Shown: positions 46,067 to 55,192 of the stretch, piece by piece
How the letters are laid out: every line of letters begins with the position of its first letter
Numbering within the stretch: the stretch's first letter is position 1
Assembly: GCF_018861065.1 (NCBI RefSeq)
Contig: NZ_JAHKQO010000015.1
Span: 124,001 to 188,000, forward strand
Direction: 5' to 3'
Source: Paraglaciecola arctica
GTDB taxonomy: Bacteria > Pseudomonadota > Gammaproteobacteria > Enterobacterales > Alteromonadaceae
Length of the DNA stretch: 64,000 nucleotides
Notes under the pieces: model-generated
What the model saw: only the letters and a program-made list of their open reading frames with translations
Database searches by the model: none
Told to the model about the DNA's origin: nothing
Program-made: the position numbers and the translations under genes

Positions 46067-47116
46067 TTAAATGGCGCTCAAAACAAGCGTTTCACCGGAG
46101 TTGAGACCTGAAATAATTTCTACTTGATCACCTTGAGTTTTTCCTAAACGTACAAAACGACGGTTAATTTCACCGTCTTGTAATAACCACACCATATCAA
46201 GTTGCCCGTAACTTTTAACGTAATTAACGGGTATAGACAGCACTTCGCTGGTACCGTCTTCGATTAGCATTCTGGCAAACATGCCTGGTTTCAATTGTGG
46301 ATCGAACTCTATACCTGCTTTAACCAAGAACGAGCGTGCATTGGGATCAGCGGCCGGCACAATTTCTACTATGGTAGCGTCAATATTTTTACCAAGAGAA
46401 TCTATTTCCACAGATATTTTTCGCCCAACCTGTAGTTTGATAGCCAATGATTCACGCACATCTGCCTCAATTTGCAAAGTCAGAGGATCATACAAAGACA
46501 ACAGTAGTTGTCCGGGAGACGCCATGTTACCTGGCTCAGCAGACCTTTCAACGACCACGCCGGAAAAAGGAGAAACGATTTCTGTATATTCAAGGGCTGT
46601 TTGCGCTGCTTGTTTACGCTGTTTTGCGGCTACAACTTCAGAATCGTAGCGACGGAAACCAGCAATAGCGTTATCAAGTACACTTTGTGAAACTAAGCCT
46701 TTATCTTTAAGTGCTTGAGTCCTTTCTAGCGTTTCTTGAGATTCAATTAACGAAGCCTGAGCCGCTTCCTCCATCGCCACCACTTGAGCTAATTGTGCCT
46801 TTAAAGCAGCACTTTCGAGCGTAACAAGTAACTGATCTTGGACTACACTTTCCCCTGCCCTGACATGTATATTTTTAATTCGAGATAGAATTTGGCTGGA
46901 GACTAGGGTTGCTTCTCTGGCTTTTATTCCAGCTGGAATAGACTCGATATTGGGTTTGCTACTGAGCATGACGCTATAACTCTCTACAGTACTATTACTT
47001 GAGCGCTCTAATAACCCCGGCGCCACACGACTGCTAAACACCCCAGCCATCCAAGCTACAACTAGCAATAATCCCACAACAGTTATCAGCGGGATCCCCC
47101 ATTTTTTAAAACTCAT
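46067..47116 (-). CDS. RND efflux periplasmic adaptor (MFP)
   Basis: Membrane-fusion protein of 349 residues. An N-terminal anchor (~residues 8-27), a lipoyl/barrel-sandwich hybrid split around an alpha-hairpin (VRAGESVVQDQLLVTLES ... IVSPFSGVVVERSAEPGNM), then a beta-barrel domain with LKPGMFARMLIEDG. It joins the RND pump to an outer-membrane channel not encoded here. Its ATG overlaps the end of the pump gene by 4 bases. Confidence 0.92.
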   Translation of the reverse strand: MSFKKWGIPLITVVGLLLVVAWMAGVFSSRVAPGLLERSSNSTVESYSVMLSSKPNIESIPAGIKAREATLVSSQILSRIKNIHVRAGESVVQDQLLVTLESAALKAQLAQVVAMEEAAQASLIESQETLERTQALKDKGLVSQSVLDNAIAGFRRYDSEVVAAKQRKQAAQTALEYTEIVSPFSGVVVERSAEPGNMASPGQLLLSLYDPLTLQIEADVRESLAIKLQVGRKISVEIDSLGKNIDATIVEIVPAADPNARSFLVKAGIEFDPQLKPGMFARMLIEDGTSEVLSIPVNYVKSYGQLDMVWLLQDGEINRRFVRLGKTQGDQVEIISGLNSGETLVLSAI

Positions 47117-50100
47117 ATTGTTTGCTCCTGTAACTGTGGACTTGGGCTATCTTCAAATACTAAGAAATACACCATAGGCACCACAAACAATGAAAACAGT
47201 GTTGATGCAATAATGCCGAAAATAATGGCCAATGCTAAGCCGCTAAAAACGGGGTCAAGTGTTATCACTAAATTGCCTAGCATGGTTGTACCCGCGGTGA
47301 GTAGTACGGGTCTCATTCTAACCTCCCCTGCTGCCAACAGTGCTTGTTTAATGTTCATGCCCTTGGCTCTAGCCAGCGTAATAAACTCGACTAAAATCAA
47401 AGAGTTTCTAACGACTATGCCCGCCAAGGCAATCATGCCTATCATGGCGGTAGCCGTAAACAAAATAGGATCAGGTGCCCCTGCAATAGTGCGTTCTCCA
47501 AATTGATTCAACAGCCAAAACCCCGGCATTATGCCGATAATAGTTAAAGGGATCGCCGACATAATAATCAAAGCTAGAGCGGAGCTAGAAGTTTGTAGTT
47601 TAAGCAGAAAAAAGATTGCTACTAAAGCAAACGCAAAAGCAATGCCCATATCTCTAAACACATCTACAGTGATTTTCCATTCCCCCTCACCAGAAAATGA
47701 GTAGGATGTGCCAGCGGGTAGTTGCCACGGCTCACCACCGCCCGGTTGCAAATAAGTTCGGTTTTTCCAATCTATTGGGTCGTTAGACTGACTTGAAGCG
47801 GAAGTATCAAGATCTGCAGTTAAATCTGTGCTCAAGTCTGCAATGACTTCAGCAGGTGTACGCCCCGATAACTCTGCTGTGACATAGATGACCGGTACCA
47901 GATCCTTGCGTAAGATAGGTTGAGATACTTGCGTTTGTTGCCAATGCCCAAGTTCCGCCAAACTGACTAAGGATTGTGGTGATGATTCTAATCCTAAACC
48001 AGTGTTTTGTTGTGCTATTCCATTTTGTCCCAAAACTTGAAGACTTAAGATATCAGTTAAAGATTGTCTATTTTCGTAAGGCAACTTTACTTCTATGGGG
48101 ACTGGTGACGCGTCGTTTTCAACTTGATATATGCCGGCTCTTTTCGAAGTGATAGCCACGCCTAAGGCATTGTTAATATCGACTGTGGAAATCCCAGAAA
48201 GTGCGGCTTTTGGTTTGTCAGTGACAAAACGCCAGATTTGTTGTTCGCTGTTAATTGTTGAGTCTATTTCTACCACGTGTGCTTCTGATTTAAGGCGTTG
48301 CATTAAACTTTGTGCGGCTGCTTGGTGTACTTGTGGACTCACAAACGGTTCGGCATAGACTTCTGCCACAAAGGTACTCAATACAGGAGGCCCGGGAGGT
48401 ACTTCGACCACTTTTATTGTCAGATGTGTCTGTTGTAGTTTTGCTAGTTGTTCTCTAAGTCTTAAAACAATTGCATGAGATTGGTGCTCACGCTCGGATT
48501 TATCTAATAAGGTCACACGTAATTCAGCAAGGTCAGGTGACTGCCGTAAATAATGTTGGCGTACCATACCGTTAAAATCGATTGGAGATGGTTGACCGAT
48601 GTAACTGGCGATGGCTTTCACTTCTGGCAAGCGTTTAACGATTTCTATCACTTCTTCTACTTTAGCCGAGGTCTGTTCTAAAGATGTGCCTTGTGGCATA
48701 TCAATCAACACCTGAATCTCGTTTTTGTTATCAAAAGGTAATAATTTTAGCGGTACACTTCGCATCAAAGGCAGCGCACAAGAAATGATAAACAACACTA
48801 GAACTATCCATAAACCTAATTTGCTACGTCCCTTCTTGAGTATTAAAGGGTTTAACAAACGCGAATACAGCCCATGTTTGTTTTCATCTACTTCAGTGGT
48901 TGTCGGTTTTAATAGTTTCGCCGCCAACCAAGGCGTGATCGCGAAGGCAACGAAGGTGGAAATCATCACACTTACCGGGACATTAAACGCCATTGGAGCC
49001 ATGTAGGGGCCCATCATGCCTGTAATAAATGCCAGAGGTACAAAGGCTAGAATGATAGTAATAGTTGACATAATAAGAGCGGGTCGTATTTCTGACATCC
49101 CGTTAATAATGTTGTCTTTTTTAGAGCTATTTTTATTACCCAAAAATCTTGTGATATTGTCGATACCGGTGATCGGGTCATCCACTAGTAAACCAAGTGA
49201 TAAAATTAAAGCAAATAGAGTGACCCTGTTGATAGTGTAACCAAACGCAAAATCCAACATCAGTGTCAGTCCGTAACATATCGGTACCGCTAGCGCCACG
49301 ACTATTGCCTGACGCCAGCCCAAAAACACACCAATAAACACCACCACAGTAAAGACTGCAAATGCCAAGCTAGAGGTTAAATTGTTGACTTTTTCATTAG
49401 CGGTTTGCCCGTAATTTCTCAAGTACTCGTAGTGCACTTCTTGTGGCAATAACTGCGTTTCTAACTCACTCATTTTCGCCAATACATTGTTGGCAACTGT
49501 TACCGCGTTACTGCCTTTTTGTTTAGCTACACTGATGGTAACCATAGGGTACTTGTCTAGTAGTTGACTTTTGGAAGCACTAGCAAACTCTAACCACTGG
49601 TAACTTTGAGGCTCAGCAGGTGCATCAATAATTTGCGCGACATCCTTAAGCATCACCATTTTTCCATTGATGACATTAACCACTATATTCTTCAGTTCCT
49701 GGAGATCGCGAATGACATCTCCTGACTCAATTATTATCGACTCTTGTCTAAGTTGCAGTTCGCCATGTCTAGACAACTGATTCGATATCGCCAATGCGTC
49801 CATGACATTCATCACACTCGTTTGCCTTGCAGCGAGTGACTGAATATCAAGCAGTACTTGTATCTCTCTTGAGCGGCCACCCACTATATTGACTTCGCTG
49901 GTATCAGGTAAGCTTTGAATGACTGTTGAGGTTTCTTGTGCCATTCTACGTAGATCGTAGTCCGAATAGAGATCTGGTGCAGTACTGAACAATGCAATCA
50001 TAAGTATCGCAACATCGTCAACCTCAATGGGTTTTACGATCCAATCTGTTACCACTTCAGGGATTTTATCTTGATTGGAATGAAGCTTATTGTAAGTATT

Positions 50101-50433
50101 GAGTAACGCCCTTTCTCTGTCTTCACCTACTTCAAAGCGCAAGGTAACACTTAATCCACCATCACGAGACGTCGAGTATATATGCTCTATACCTGGTACT
50201 TGTTTAATCAATTTTTCAAGGGTTATGGTGACTTGTCTCTCAACTTGACGGGCAGATAGATTGGGCACATCTACCCACACATCAATCATGGGCACAACAA
50301 TTTGTGGTTCTTCTTCTCGCGGTGTATAAGTAAGGGCAATGGCCCCTAAAAATAACGCAATAACAAACACAAACTGCGGAAAACCACCGTTTAAAGAATA
50401 AGCAACTAATCTATCTATTGGATGTTGTTTCAT
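47113..50433 (-). CDS. RND family efflux pump permease
   Basis: Proton-driven inner-membrane efflux pump of 1106 residues with the AcrB-type twofold repeat: a first helix then a large periplasmic loop, six helices with LGLLVDDPITGIDNITRF (the transport Asp residues), and a second half with GMIALAGIVVRNSLILVEFI and RMRPVLLTAGTTMLGNLV. It belongs to the HAE1-like group rather than heavy-metal CzcA by eye. It is preceded at 10 bases by a BigR-like repressor and followed by its adaptor, so it is expected to respond to sulfide or persulfide (inference). Confidence 0.93.
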   Translation of the reverse strand: MKQHPIDRLVAYSLNGGFPQFVFVIALFLGAIALTYTPREEEPQIVVPMIDVWVDVPNLSARQVERQVTITLEKLIKQVPGIEHIYSTSRDGGLSVTLRFEVGEDRERALLNTYNKLHSNQDKIPEVVTDWIVKPIEVDDVAILMIALFSTAPDLYSDYDLRRMAQETSTVIQSLPDTSEVNIVGGRSREIQVLLDIQSLAARQTSVMNVMDALAISNQLSRHGELQLRQESIIIESGDVIRDLQELKNIVVNVINGKMVMLKDVAQIIDAPAEPQSYQWLEFASASKSQLLDKYPMVTISVAKQKGSNAVTVANNVLAKMSELETQLLPQEVHYEYLRNYGQTANEKVNNLTSSLAFAVFTVVVFIGVFLGWRQAIVVALAVPICYGLTLMLDFAFGYTINRVTLFALILSLGLLVDDPITGIDNITRFLGNKNSSKKDNIINGMSEIRPALIMSTITIILAFVPLAFITGMMGPYMAPMAFNVPVSVMISTFVAFAITPWLAAKLLKPTTTEVDENKHGLYSRLLNPLILKKGRSKLGLWIVLVLFIISCALPLMRSVPLKLLPFDNKNEIQVLIDMPQGTSLEQTSAKVEEVIEIVKRLPEVKAIASYIGQPSPIDFNGMVRQHYLRQSPDLAELRVTLLDKSEREHQSHAIVLRLREQLAKLQQTHLTIKVVEVPPGPPVLSTFVAEVYAEPFVSPQVHQAAAQSLMQRLKSEAHVVEIDSTINSEQQIWRFVTDKPKAALSGISTVDINNALGVAITSKRAGIYQVENDASPVPIEVKLPYENRQSLTDILSLQVLGQNGIAQQNTGLGLESSPQSLVSLAELGHWQQTQVSQPILRKDLVPVIYVTAELSGRTPAEVIADLSTDLTADLDTSASSQSNDPIDWKNRTYLQPGGGEPWQLPAGTSYSFSGEGEWKITVDVFRDMGIAFAFALVAIFFLLKLQTSSSALALIIMSAIPLTIIGIMPGFWLLNQFGERTIAGAPDPILFTATAMIGMIALAGIVVRNSLILVEFITLARAKGMNIKQALLAAGEVRMRPVLLTAGTTMLGNLVITLDPVFSGLALAIIFGIIASTLFSLFVVPMVYFLVFEDSPSPQLQEQTI

Positions 50434-50442
50434 AGCCTTGTA

Positions 50443-50742
50443 CTACTGTGTATCACAGAAAAATTCATACATTTTTTCGATTATTTGTTTCACTTTAACG
50501 TCGGTAACCGAGTAATAAATGGTTTGCGCTTGACGCCTAGTGGACACCATTCCTGCCTTTCTTAGAGCCGCTAAATGCTGTGATAAAGCCGATTGAGTCA
50601 GCGGGACTGATTCATTCAATTTGGTTACTGAGCATTCTCCGGCAACTAGGCTACATAAGATCATTAAGCGATTTTTATTGGCTATCATTTTTAGAAATGA
50701 TTCTGCCTCAGACGCATTGGCTTTTATTTGATCTAGATCCAA
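50443..50742 (-). CDS. ArsR-type repressor, BigR/SqrR-like
   Basis: Winged-helix repressor of 99 residues. KNRLMILCSLVAGECSV and LTQSALSQHLAALRKAGMVSTRR form the helix-turn-helix; IYYSVTD is the wing. Cys30 and Cys96 sit 66 residues apart, matching the sulfide-sensing disulfide/tetrasulfide pair of BigR (Cys42/Cys108) and SqrR, and no arsenic or metal site is present. It leads the RND operon and is divergent from the DUF2892 gene, with palindromes in the gap. Reactive sulfur sensing is inferred from the Cys pair and neighbours. Confidence 0.88.
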   Translation of the reverse strand: MDLDQIKANASEAESFLKMIANKNRLMILCSLVAGECSVTKLNESVPLTQSALSQHLAALRKAGMVSTRRQAQTIYYSVTDVKVKQIIEKMYEFFCDTQ

Positions 50743-50798
50743 TTAAAGCACTCCAGTTTGATTTGACTTACGATAGTATACCCTTTACATTAGTTTTG

Positions 50799-50822
50799 TC
50801 TAATATTAGATTTATCTAATAT
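50799..50822. promoter_or_regulatory. Overlapping palindromes between repressor and DUF2892 gene
   Basis: TCTAATATTAGA (50799-50810, perfect 12-bp palindrome) overlaps ATATTAGAT-TT-ATCTAATAT (50803-50822, 9-bp arms). They lie centrally in the 119-base divergent gap and are a likely operator for the BigR/SqrR-like repressor, controlling both transcripts. An AT-rich palindrome is typical for ArsR-family operators. Confidence 0.7.
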
Positions 50823-50861
50823 AAAAAGTAATTCAATTCAATCCTATAATAGAGGTAAAAA

Positions 50862-51050
50862 ATGAACGTTAATCAAGCATTAAGATTAGTCGCCGGGGTC
50901 ATGATTCTAGTATCGCTGTTACTGACCTATTACGTACACGCCAACTGGGTGTTTTTTACTATATTTATTGCAGCCAATTTGATTCAGTCTGCTTTTACGC
51001 GGTGGTGCCCAATGATGACCATACTCAGAAAATTAGGGCTCCAGGATTAG
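50862..51050 (+). CDS. DUF2892 membrane protein (YgaP-type anchor)
   Basis: 62-residue protein with two transmembrane helices (~residues 8-22 and 26-43), ending FTRWCPMMTILRKLGL. The NQALRLVAGVMIL start and the CP near the end are the DUF2892 family pattern, which forms the membrane part of the rhodanese YgaP in E. coli. Here it is a separate gene, divergent from the repressor, with AGAGG before the ATG. It probably moves or senses sulfur species. Confidence 0.85.
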   Translation: MNVNQALRLVAGVMILVSLLLTYYVHANWVFFTIFIAANLIQSAFTRWCPMMTILRKLGLQD

Positions 51051-51191
51051 CCTATCCGTTTAATGGGAACACTCAAACACGTGCTCCAAGCATTTCACTG
51101 TTAGCGATTGATGTCGAAATGGGAGGCAAGGCATATTCATACAGAGACTACTTGAATTGATTCATTCAGTGTTTTTTGACTATCGAACCGA

Positions 51192-51617
51192 CTAAGCCAT
51201 TTTAACAGCCAGAACATCTTGTTTCGCGCCGTGTAACACTGAGTTAGCTGTCGACCCCAATAGCAGTTTCACGCCACTGCGTCCATGAGTACCGATTACA
51301 ATAAGATCAGCATGCATTTCATCAGCTAGTGTGTGGATCTCATCAGCCGTATTTCCAATAGGTAGATAAACTTGTTTAGTCGGTATATGGTTTTTTGTGG
51401 CAATATCTTGTAAACATAGCTTTGCTTGTTTGTGGATCTCAGCGACATACTCACCTCCTACGTCACTAATGTAAGGCTGAAAATAGGTACTGGGTAAAGT
51501 AACAAAAACCAAATGTAGATGAGACTTATTGGTAGCAATAGACAAAGCTCGTTGAAGTACATGATCATATTCAGAATAGATATCAATCGCCACTAAAATA
51601 CGTTGGTACTTTTTCAT
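51192..51617 (-). CDS. Universal stress protein, UspA-type
   Basis: Single Usp domain of 141 residues. RILVAIDIYSEYDHVLQRAL gives the first strand and Asp; the C-terminal VIGTHGRSGVKLLLGSTANS is the ATP-binding GxxG-x9-G(S/T) motif, intact here. It lies 64 bases after the FNR homologue on the same strand, with GGAGAGTAAAT as ribosome site. Such genes are often controlled by FNR/ANR proteins. Confidence 0.92.
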   Translation of the reverse strand: MKKYQRILVAIDIYSEYDHVLQRALSIATNKSHLHLVFVTLPSTYFQPYISDVGGEYVAEIHKQAKLCLQDIATKNHIPTKQVYLPIGNTADEIHTLADEMHADLIVIGTHGRSGVKLLLGSTANSVLHGAKQDVLAVKMA

Positions 51618-51681
51618 ATTTACTCTCCAAAAAAGTGATTCACACTCTTTATTGGTTTAGTTGTGATTGCAGAAACATCCC

Positions 51682-52446
51682 TCAATTCATGGTCAAAATA
51701 GCTTTCTTTGAACTTGAATTATTGGCGGCAGTCTTAGCACAAACATCGATTGAAACGCACGCATTCAAAGCAGCGAAGTCAACGATGCTCAAAAAGCGTT
51801 GTTGTACGGAGATTATGTGTCTTTCCTGAAAACTTGAAAATATGCGACTCACCGTTTCAATCGCCATGCCTAAATAATTGGCGATATCAGTACGTGTCAT
51901 ACTAAGAATAAACTCTCCCGCTGACAGTCCCCTTTCAGAAAAACTGATAGACAAGTCCATTAAAAACCGTGCGACTTTTTGTTCGCTTGAACAAGTACTG
52001 AGACACATCATCATGGCGCTATCACAGGCTAAGTTGTGACTCATTGATTGCAATATTGCTTCACGAAACTTTTGGTCGGTACCCATTAGGTTTTGAACCT
52101 GTGATGCTTTTATTAGGCACACACTACTGGTTTCAAGGAATCGTACCGACTGTGTATGCATATTTACATCAAATCCATCGAGTCCTAACATATCACCTGG
52201 ATAGTAAAATTTGGTTATATGCTCTTCACCGTTTCTAGATGTAATAAATGCTTTAGCTGAACCGGAACGCAAAATATAAACACCTTCAAAGTAATCACCA
52301 GCAGCAAACAAGTTATCCCTTCGCTGGAAAATACGATGAGAATGTCCTCGCGTTGAGTGATGGGTGTTGTATTGAGTCCCTCTATGATTACCAATAAGTG
52401 GAGACTCGCTGTAACGATCATTCTTAGGTTGATATGAACTATCCAT
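51682..52446 (-). CDS. Crp/Fnr family regulator lacking N-terminal Fe-S cysteines
   Basis: Transcription factor of 254 residues: a cyclic-nucleotide-binding-like sensor (~residues 40-155, FAAGDYFEGVYILRSGSAKA), a dimer helix, and a winged HTH with MTRTDIANYLGMAIETVSRI. The recognition helix has the E-x-x-SR residues of FNR, which read TTGAT half sites. The ~37 N-terminal residues contain no Cys, and no C-x2-C-x5-C motif exists, so an FNR-type [4Fe-4S] oxygen sensor is absent. A C-terminal extension (~30 residues, two Cys) is unusual. Cofactor and signal are unknown. Confidence 0.88.
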   Translation of the reverse strand: MDSSYQPKNDRYSESPLIGNHRGTQYNTHHSTRGHSHRIFQRRDNLFAAGDYFEGVYILRSGSAKAFITSRNGEEHITKFYYPGDMLGLDGFDVNMHTQSVRFLETSSVCLIKASQVQNLMGTDQKFREAILQSMSHNLACDSAMMMCLSTCSSEQKVARFLMDLSISFSERGLSAGEFILSMTRTDIANYLGMAIETVSRIFSSFQERHIISVQQRFLSIVDFAALNACVSIDVCAKTAANNSSSKKAILTMN

Positions 52447-52646
52447 ACTTTTAATGCCTCGTAAAACTTAGAGTATCAACTGACATACGGCATAATTGTC
52501 TAGCTGTCGCTTTCACTTGTTACCTAAATAATATAACTTACCTACTAGCGCTCGCTATCCGAAGTATCGCGTAAAATGTTTCGGTAACTACCTATAACCG
52601 CGGCGCTATTTGGCGAAATGCAACAACCTAAGAAATTACAGGTTTA

Positions 52647-53879
52647 ATGGCGTTTAGGGTATATAGAACTATATGGGAACAACTCATGTCAGCATCTGAC
52701 AGTACAAATTTGGGCCGGTTTTTATCAGATAGTAGTGAACGTAAAGAAACCATTGAAGATGCTAACGAAAGATTAATTGCCTTACTTAATGCCGCCGTTG
52801 ACGGCCTGGTTATTATTGATAAGAAAGGCACAATTGAGCTTTTCAATAGCGCGGCTCAAGAAATGTTTTTATACAGTAGTCAGGAGGTATTGGGTAAAAA
52901 TATAAAGATGTTAATGCCTGCCCCATTTAGCCGCGAACACGATACTTACCTCTCCTCTTATATGACATCCGGCCAAGCAAAAATTATTGGTACAGGTAGA
53001 AAAGTAAAAGGAAAGAAATCCAACGGAGAAGAATTTCCTATTTTTCTCAGTGTAGGTGAAGTAAAAGGCTCTAGCCACATCCAGTTTGTCGGCATTATTA
53101 GAGATATATCAGAACAAGAACGCGATAAAATGGAGGCGCAAGACAATAGAAATCGTTTGTCTCACGCATCAAGATTAAGCTCTATGGGTGAGCTTGCAGC
53201 TGGTATTGCCCATGAAATGAATCAACCACTCACCGCCATATCCAGTTATGCCCAAGCATCTAAACGATTGCTAGAGTCTGGTTCACAACAGAGCATTGAA
53301 AAAGTAGCCGCTACCTTAGATAAAATTTGTGACCAAGCCATTAGAGCCAGTGACGTGATTGATCGACTTAGAACCTTCGTTAAGAAGCGTATCTCACAAC
53401 GTGAATACGTTGATCTCAATGAGTTAATCACTAAGACAGTCAAATTGGCTAAAGTCGATACGCGTATTTTAGATCATGAAGTCATAGTAAAATTGGAAAG
53501 TATAAAAGAACCAGAATTGTTAGTTGACCCTGTACAAATTCAACAGGTGTTGTTGAATCTTATCCGTAACGGGATTGATTCGATGGAACATATAAAAGGC
53601 GCGCCTTTAATTATAAAAAGCCAATGGTTATCAGATGAACTTATCGAGGTATCAGTGAGTGATTGTGGCTTGGGAATGGATGCACAAACGATTGGCAGTA
53701 TATTTAACCCGTTTTTTACTACCAAGGAATCAGGGATGGGTATGGGGTTGTCAGTGAGTCAAACCATTATTCATGCACATGGCGGAAGGATCTACTTTGA
53801 GGCTAATCACCCATCTGGATGTACATTTTCGTTTCACTTACCTGCCACCGCTAAAAACCAAGAAAATACAGAGAATTAA
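52647..53879 (+). CDS. PAS sensor histidine kinase, FixL-like without heme His
   Basis: Cytosolic kinase of 410 residues, without membrane helices. A PAS domain (~residues 40-160) reads GLVIIDKKGTIELFNSAAQE and later AKIIGTGRKVKGKKSNGEEF, close to the FixL heme PAS. The heme His in FixL (in the PHIIG segment) is Lys here (AKIIG), so heme ligation as in FixL is not expected. The kinase core has the H box GIAHEMNQPLTAIS, N box LLNLIRNGIDSM, G boxes DCGLGM and GMGMGLSVS, all intact. ATG 52647 or 52686. The FixJ-like gene follows 6 bases later. Confidence 0.9.
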   Translation: MAFRVYRTIWEQLMSASDSTNLGRFLSDSSERKETIEDANERLIALLNAAVDGLVIIDKKGTIELFNSAAQEMFLYSSQEVLGKNIKMLMPAPFSREHDTYLSSYMTSGQAKIIGTGRKVKGKKSNGEEFPIFLSVGEVKGSSHIQFVGIIRDISEQERDKMEAQDNRNRLSHASRLSSMGELAAGIAHEMNQPLTAISSYAQASKRLLESGSQQSIEKVAATLDKICDQAIRASDVIDRLRTFVKKRISQREYVDLNELITKTVKLAKVDTRILDHEVIVKLESIKEPELLVDPVQIQQVLLNLIRNGIDSMEHIKGAPLIIKSQWLSDELIEVSVSDCGLGMDAQTIGSIFNPFFTTKESGMGMGLSVSQTIIHAHGGRIYFEANHPSGCTFSFHLPATAKNQENTEN

Positions 53880-53885
53880 CAGCAA

Positions 53886-54533
53886 ATGAATAGAACCACC
53901 CAACATGAGTCTTCTTCACCCATTGTGCATGTAGTGGATGATGATGAAGCCGTTTTAGATTCAGTCTCCATGCTGCTAGATAGCATAGGACTAAGTAATA
54001 TATGCTACAAAAATGCTCAAGTGTTTTTGGATGCCTATGTTGAAGAAAGCTTCGACAAACACAATGGCTGCATCATGTTGGACATTCGAATGCCGCTAAT
54101 CAGTGGCATAGAATGCCAACATAGGCTCGAAAAACTGGGATGTTGTCTACCGATTATATTTGTCACAGGTCATGGAGACGTACCAACGGCTGTGGAAGCG
54201 ATGAAACATGGCGCGATGGAATTTATTCAAAAACCCTTTCGAGAGCAACAACTTATAGATGCGCTTCAAAAAGCCCTTCAAGTAAACTTTAAAAACCAAC
54301 AAAGACTCGAAAAAATACAACAAACCCAAGCGAAATTAGCATCACTAACTAACCGCGAAACTCAAATACTTGAAGCGATAGTGGCAGGAAAAGCCAATAA
54401 AGTGATCGCCATTGATTTACATCTAAGTCAGAGGACCGTTGAGATCCATAGGGCTCATGTTATGGATAAAATGGAGGTAAGGTCATTAGCTGAGCTTGTT
54501 AAAGTTGTAATTGATGCCTCTGCTACTAGTTAA
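53886..54533 (+). CDS. FixJ/NarL-type response regulator
   Basis: DNA-binding response regulator of 215 residues. Receiver at ~12-130 with acidic pair VVDDDE, phospho-acceptor Asp in MLDIRMP, Thr in FVTGHGDV and Lys in IQKPFRE. The C-terminal LuxR-type HTH is LTNRETQILEAIVAGKANK with SQRTVEIHRAHVMDKM. All key residues are intact. It is paired with the kinase gene (6-base gap), so the kinase probably phosphorylates it. Target sites are unknown. Confidence 0.93.
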   Translation: MNRTTQHESSSPIVHVVDDDEAVLDSVSMLLDSIGLSNICYKNAQVFLDAYVEESFDKHNGCIMLDIRMPLISGIECQHRLEKLGCCLPIIFVTGHGDVPTAVEAMKHGAMEFIQKPFREQQLIDALQKALQVNFKNQQRLEKIQQTQAKLASLTNRETQILEAIVAGKANKVIAIDLHLSQRTVEIHRAHVMDKMEVRSLAELVKVVIDASATS

Positions 54534-54647
54534 TTAGGTATAAATGCTTATTGCCAATACCTGAAGTAGACACCGATAATTACCAACACTAATCTCAAGT
54601 CTAGTAAATAACAATTACAGTGTAATTTGGGTATCAATGGCAAAACA

Positions 54648-55025
54648 ATGAGTACTTTTGAAAAACCAATCGTCTATTTGGTCGACGATGATCAAAGGTT
54701 AATGGAATCACTTTCTGCAGTTCTAAGACTCAGTGGACTGACAGTTGAAGTGTTTGAGTCAGCAGAGCACTTTCTTAACAATAAATTAAGAACCAGAGCA
54801 TCATGCCTTATTGTTGAGGTTAATTTACCTAACATGGATGGCATTGAATTACTCAAACATATCAATAATCTTGGTCTAAGGTTACCCACAATTGTTCTGT
54901 CATCAAGCGGTAACGTTAGTGATGCCGTTCGTGCAATGCAAGCTAAAGCCATTGATTTTATAGAAAAGCCTTTCATAGAAAACACCCTAGTCAAGACAGT
55001 TTTGGATGTTATAGAGCGAACATAA
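54648..55025 (+). CDS. Stand-alone receiver domain with Glu at phospho-acceptor site
   Basis: A FixJ-type receiver of 125 residues from the ATG at 54648 (an upstream TTG at 54627 is possible). The acidic pair is present (YLVDDDQ) as are LSSSGNV and the Lys in IEKPFIE, but where FixJ has LDIRMP this protein has VEVNLP, so the phospho-acceptor Asp is Glu. It has no output domain. Such a receiver may act as a constitutive mimic or a binding partner of the kinase. It follows the FixJ-like gene by 114 bases. Confidence 0.85.
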   Translation: MSTFEKPIVYLVDDDQRLMESLSAVLRLSGLTVEVFESAEHFLNNKLRTRASCLIVEVNLPNMDGIELLKHINNLGLRLPTIVLSSSGNVSDAVRAMQAKAIDFIEKPFIENTLVKTVLDVIERT

Positions 55026-55192
55026 ATTGTTATATTTTAATCGATATTCCTAACTACACAGTCAAGAGTTAACGAGAAGATAGGAAAAGCTATTCTTCTC
55101 TTGGAATACAACAATAACAATAGTATCAAGTGGGCATAACAATTAGCTTGTTCTGCATGGGGATAACCTAAATTGATGTAAAGGAACCAATA

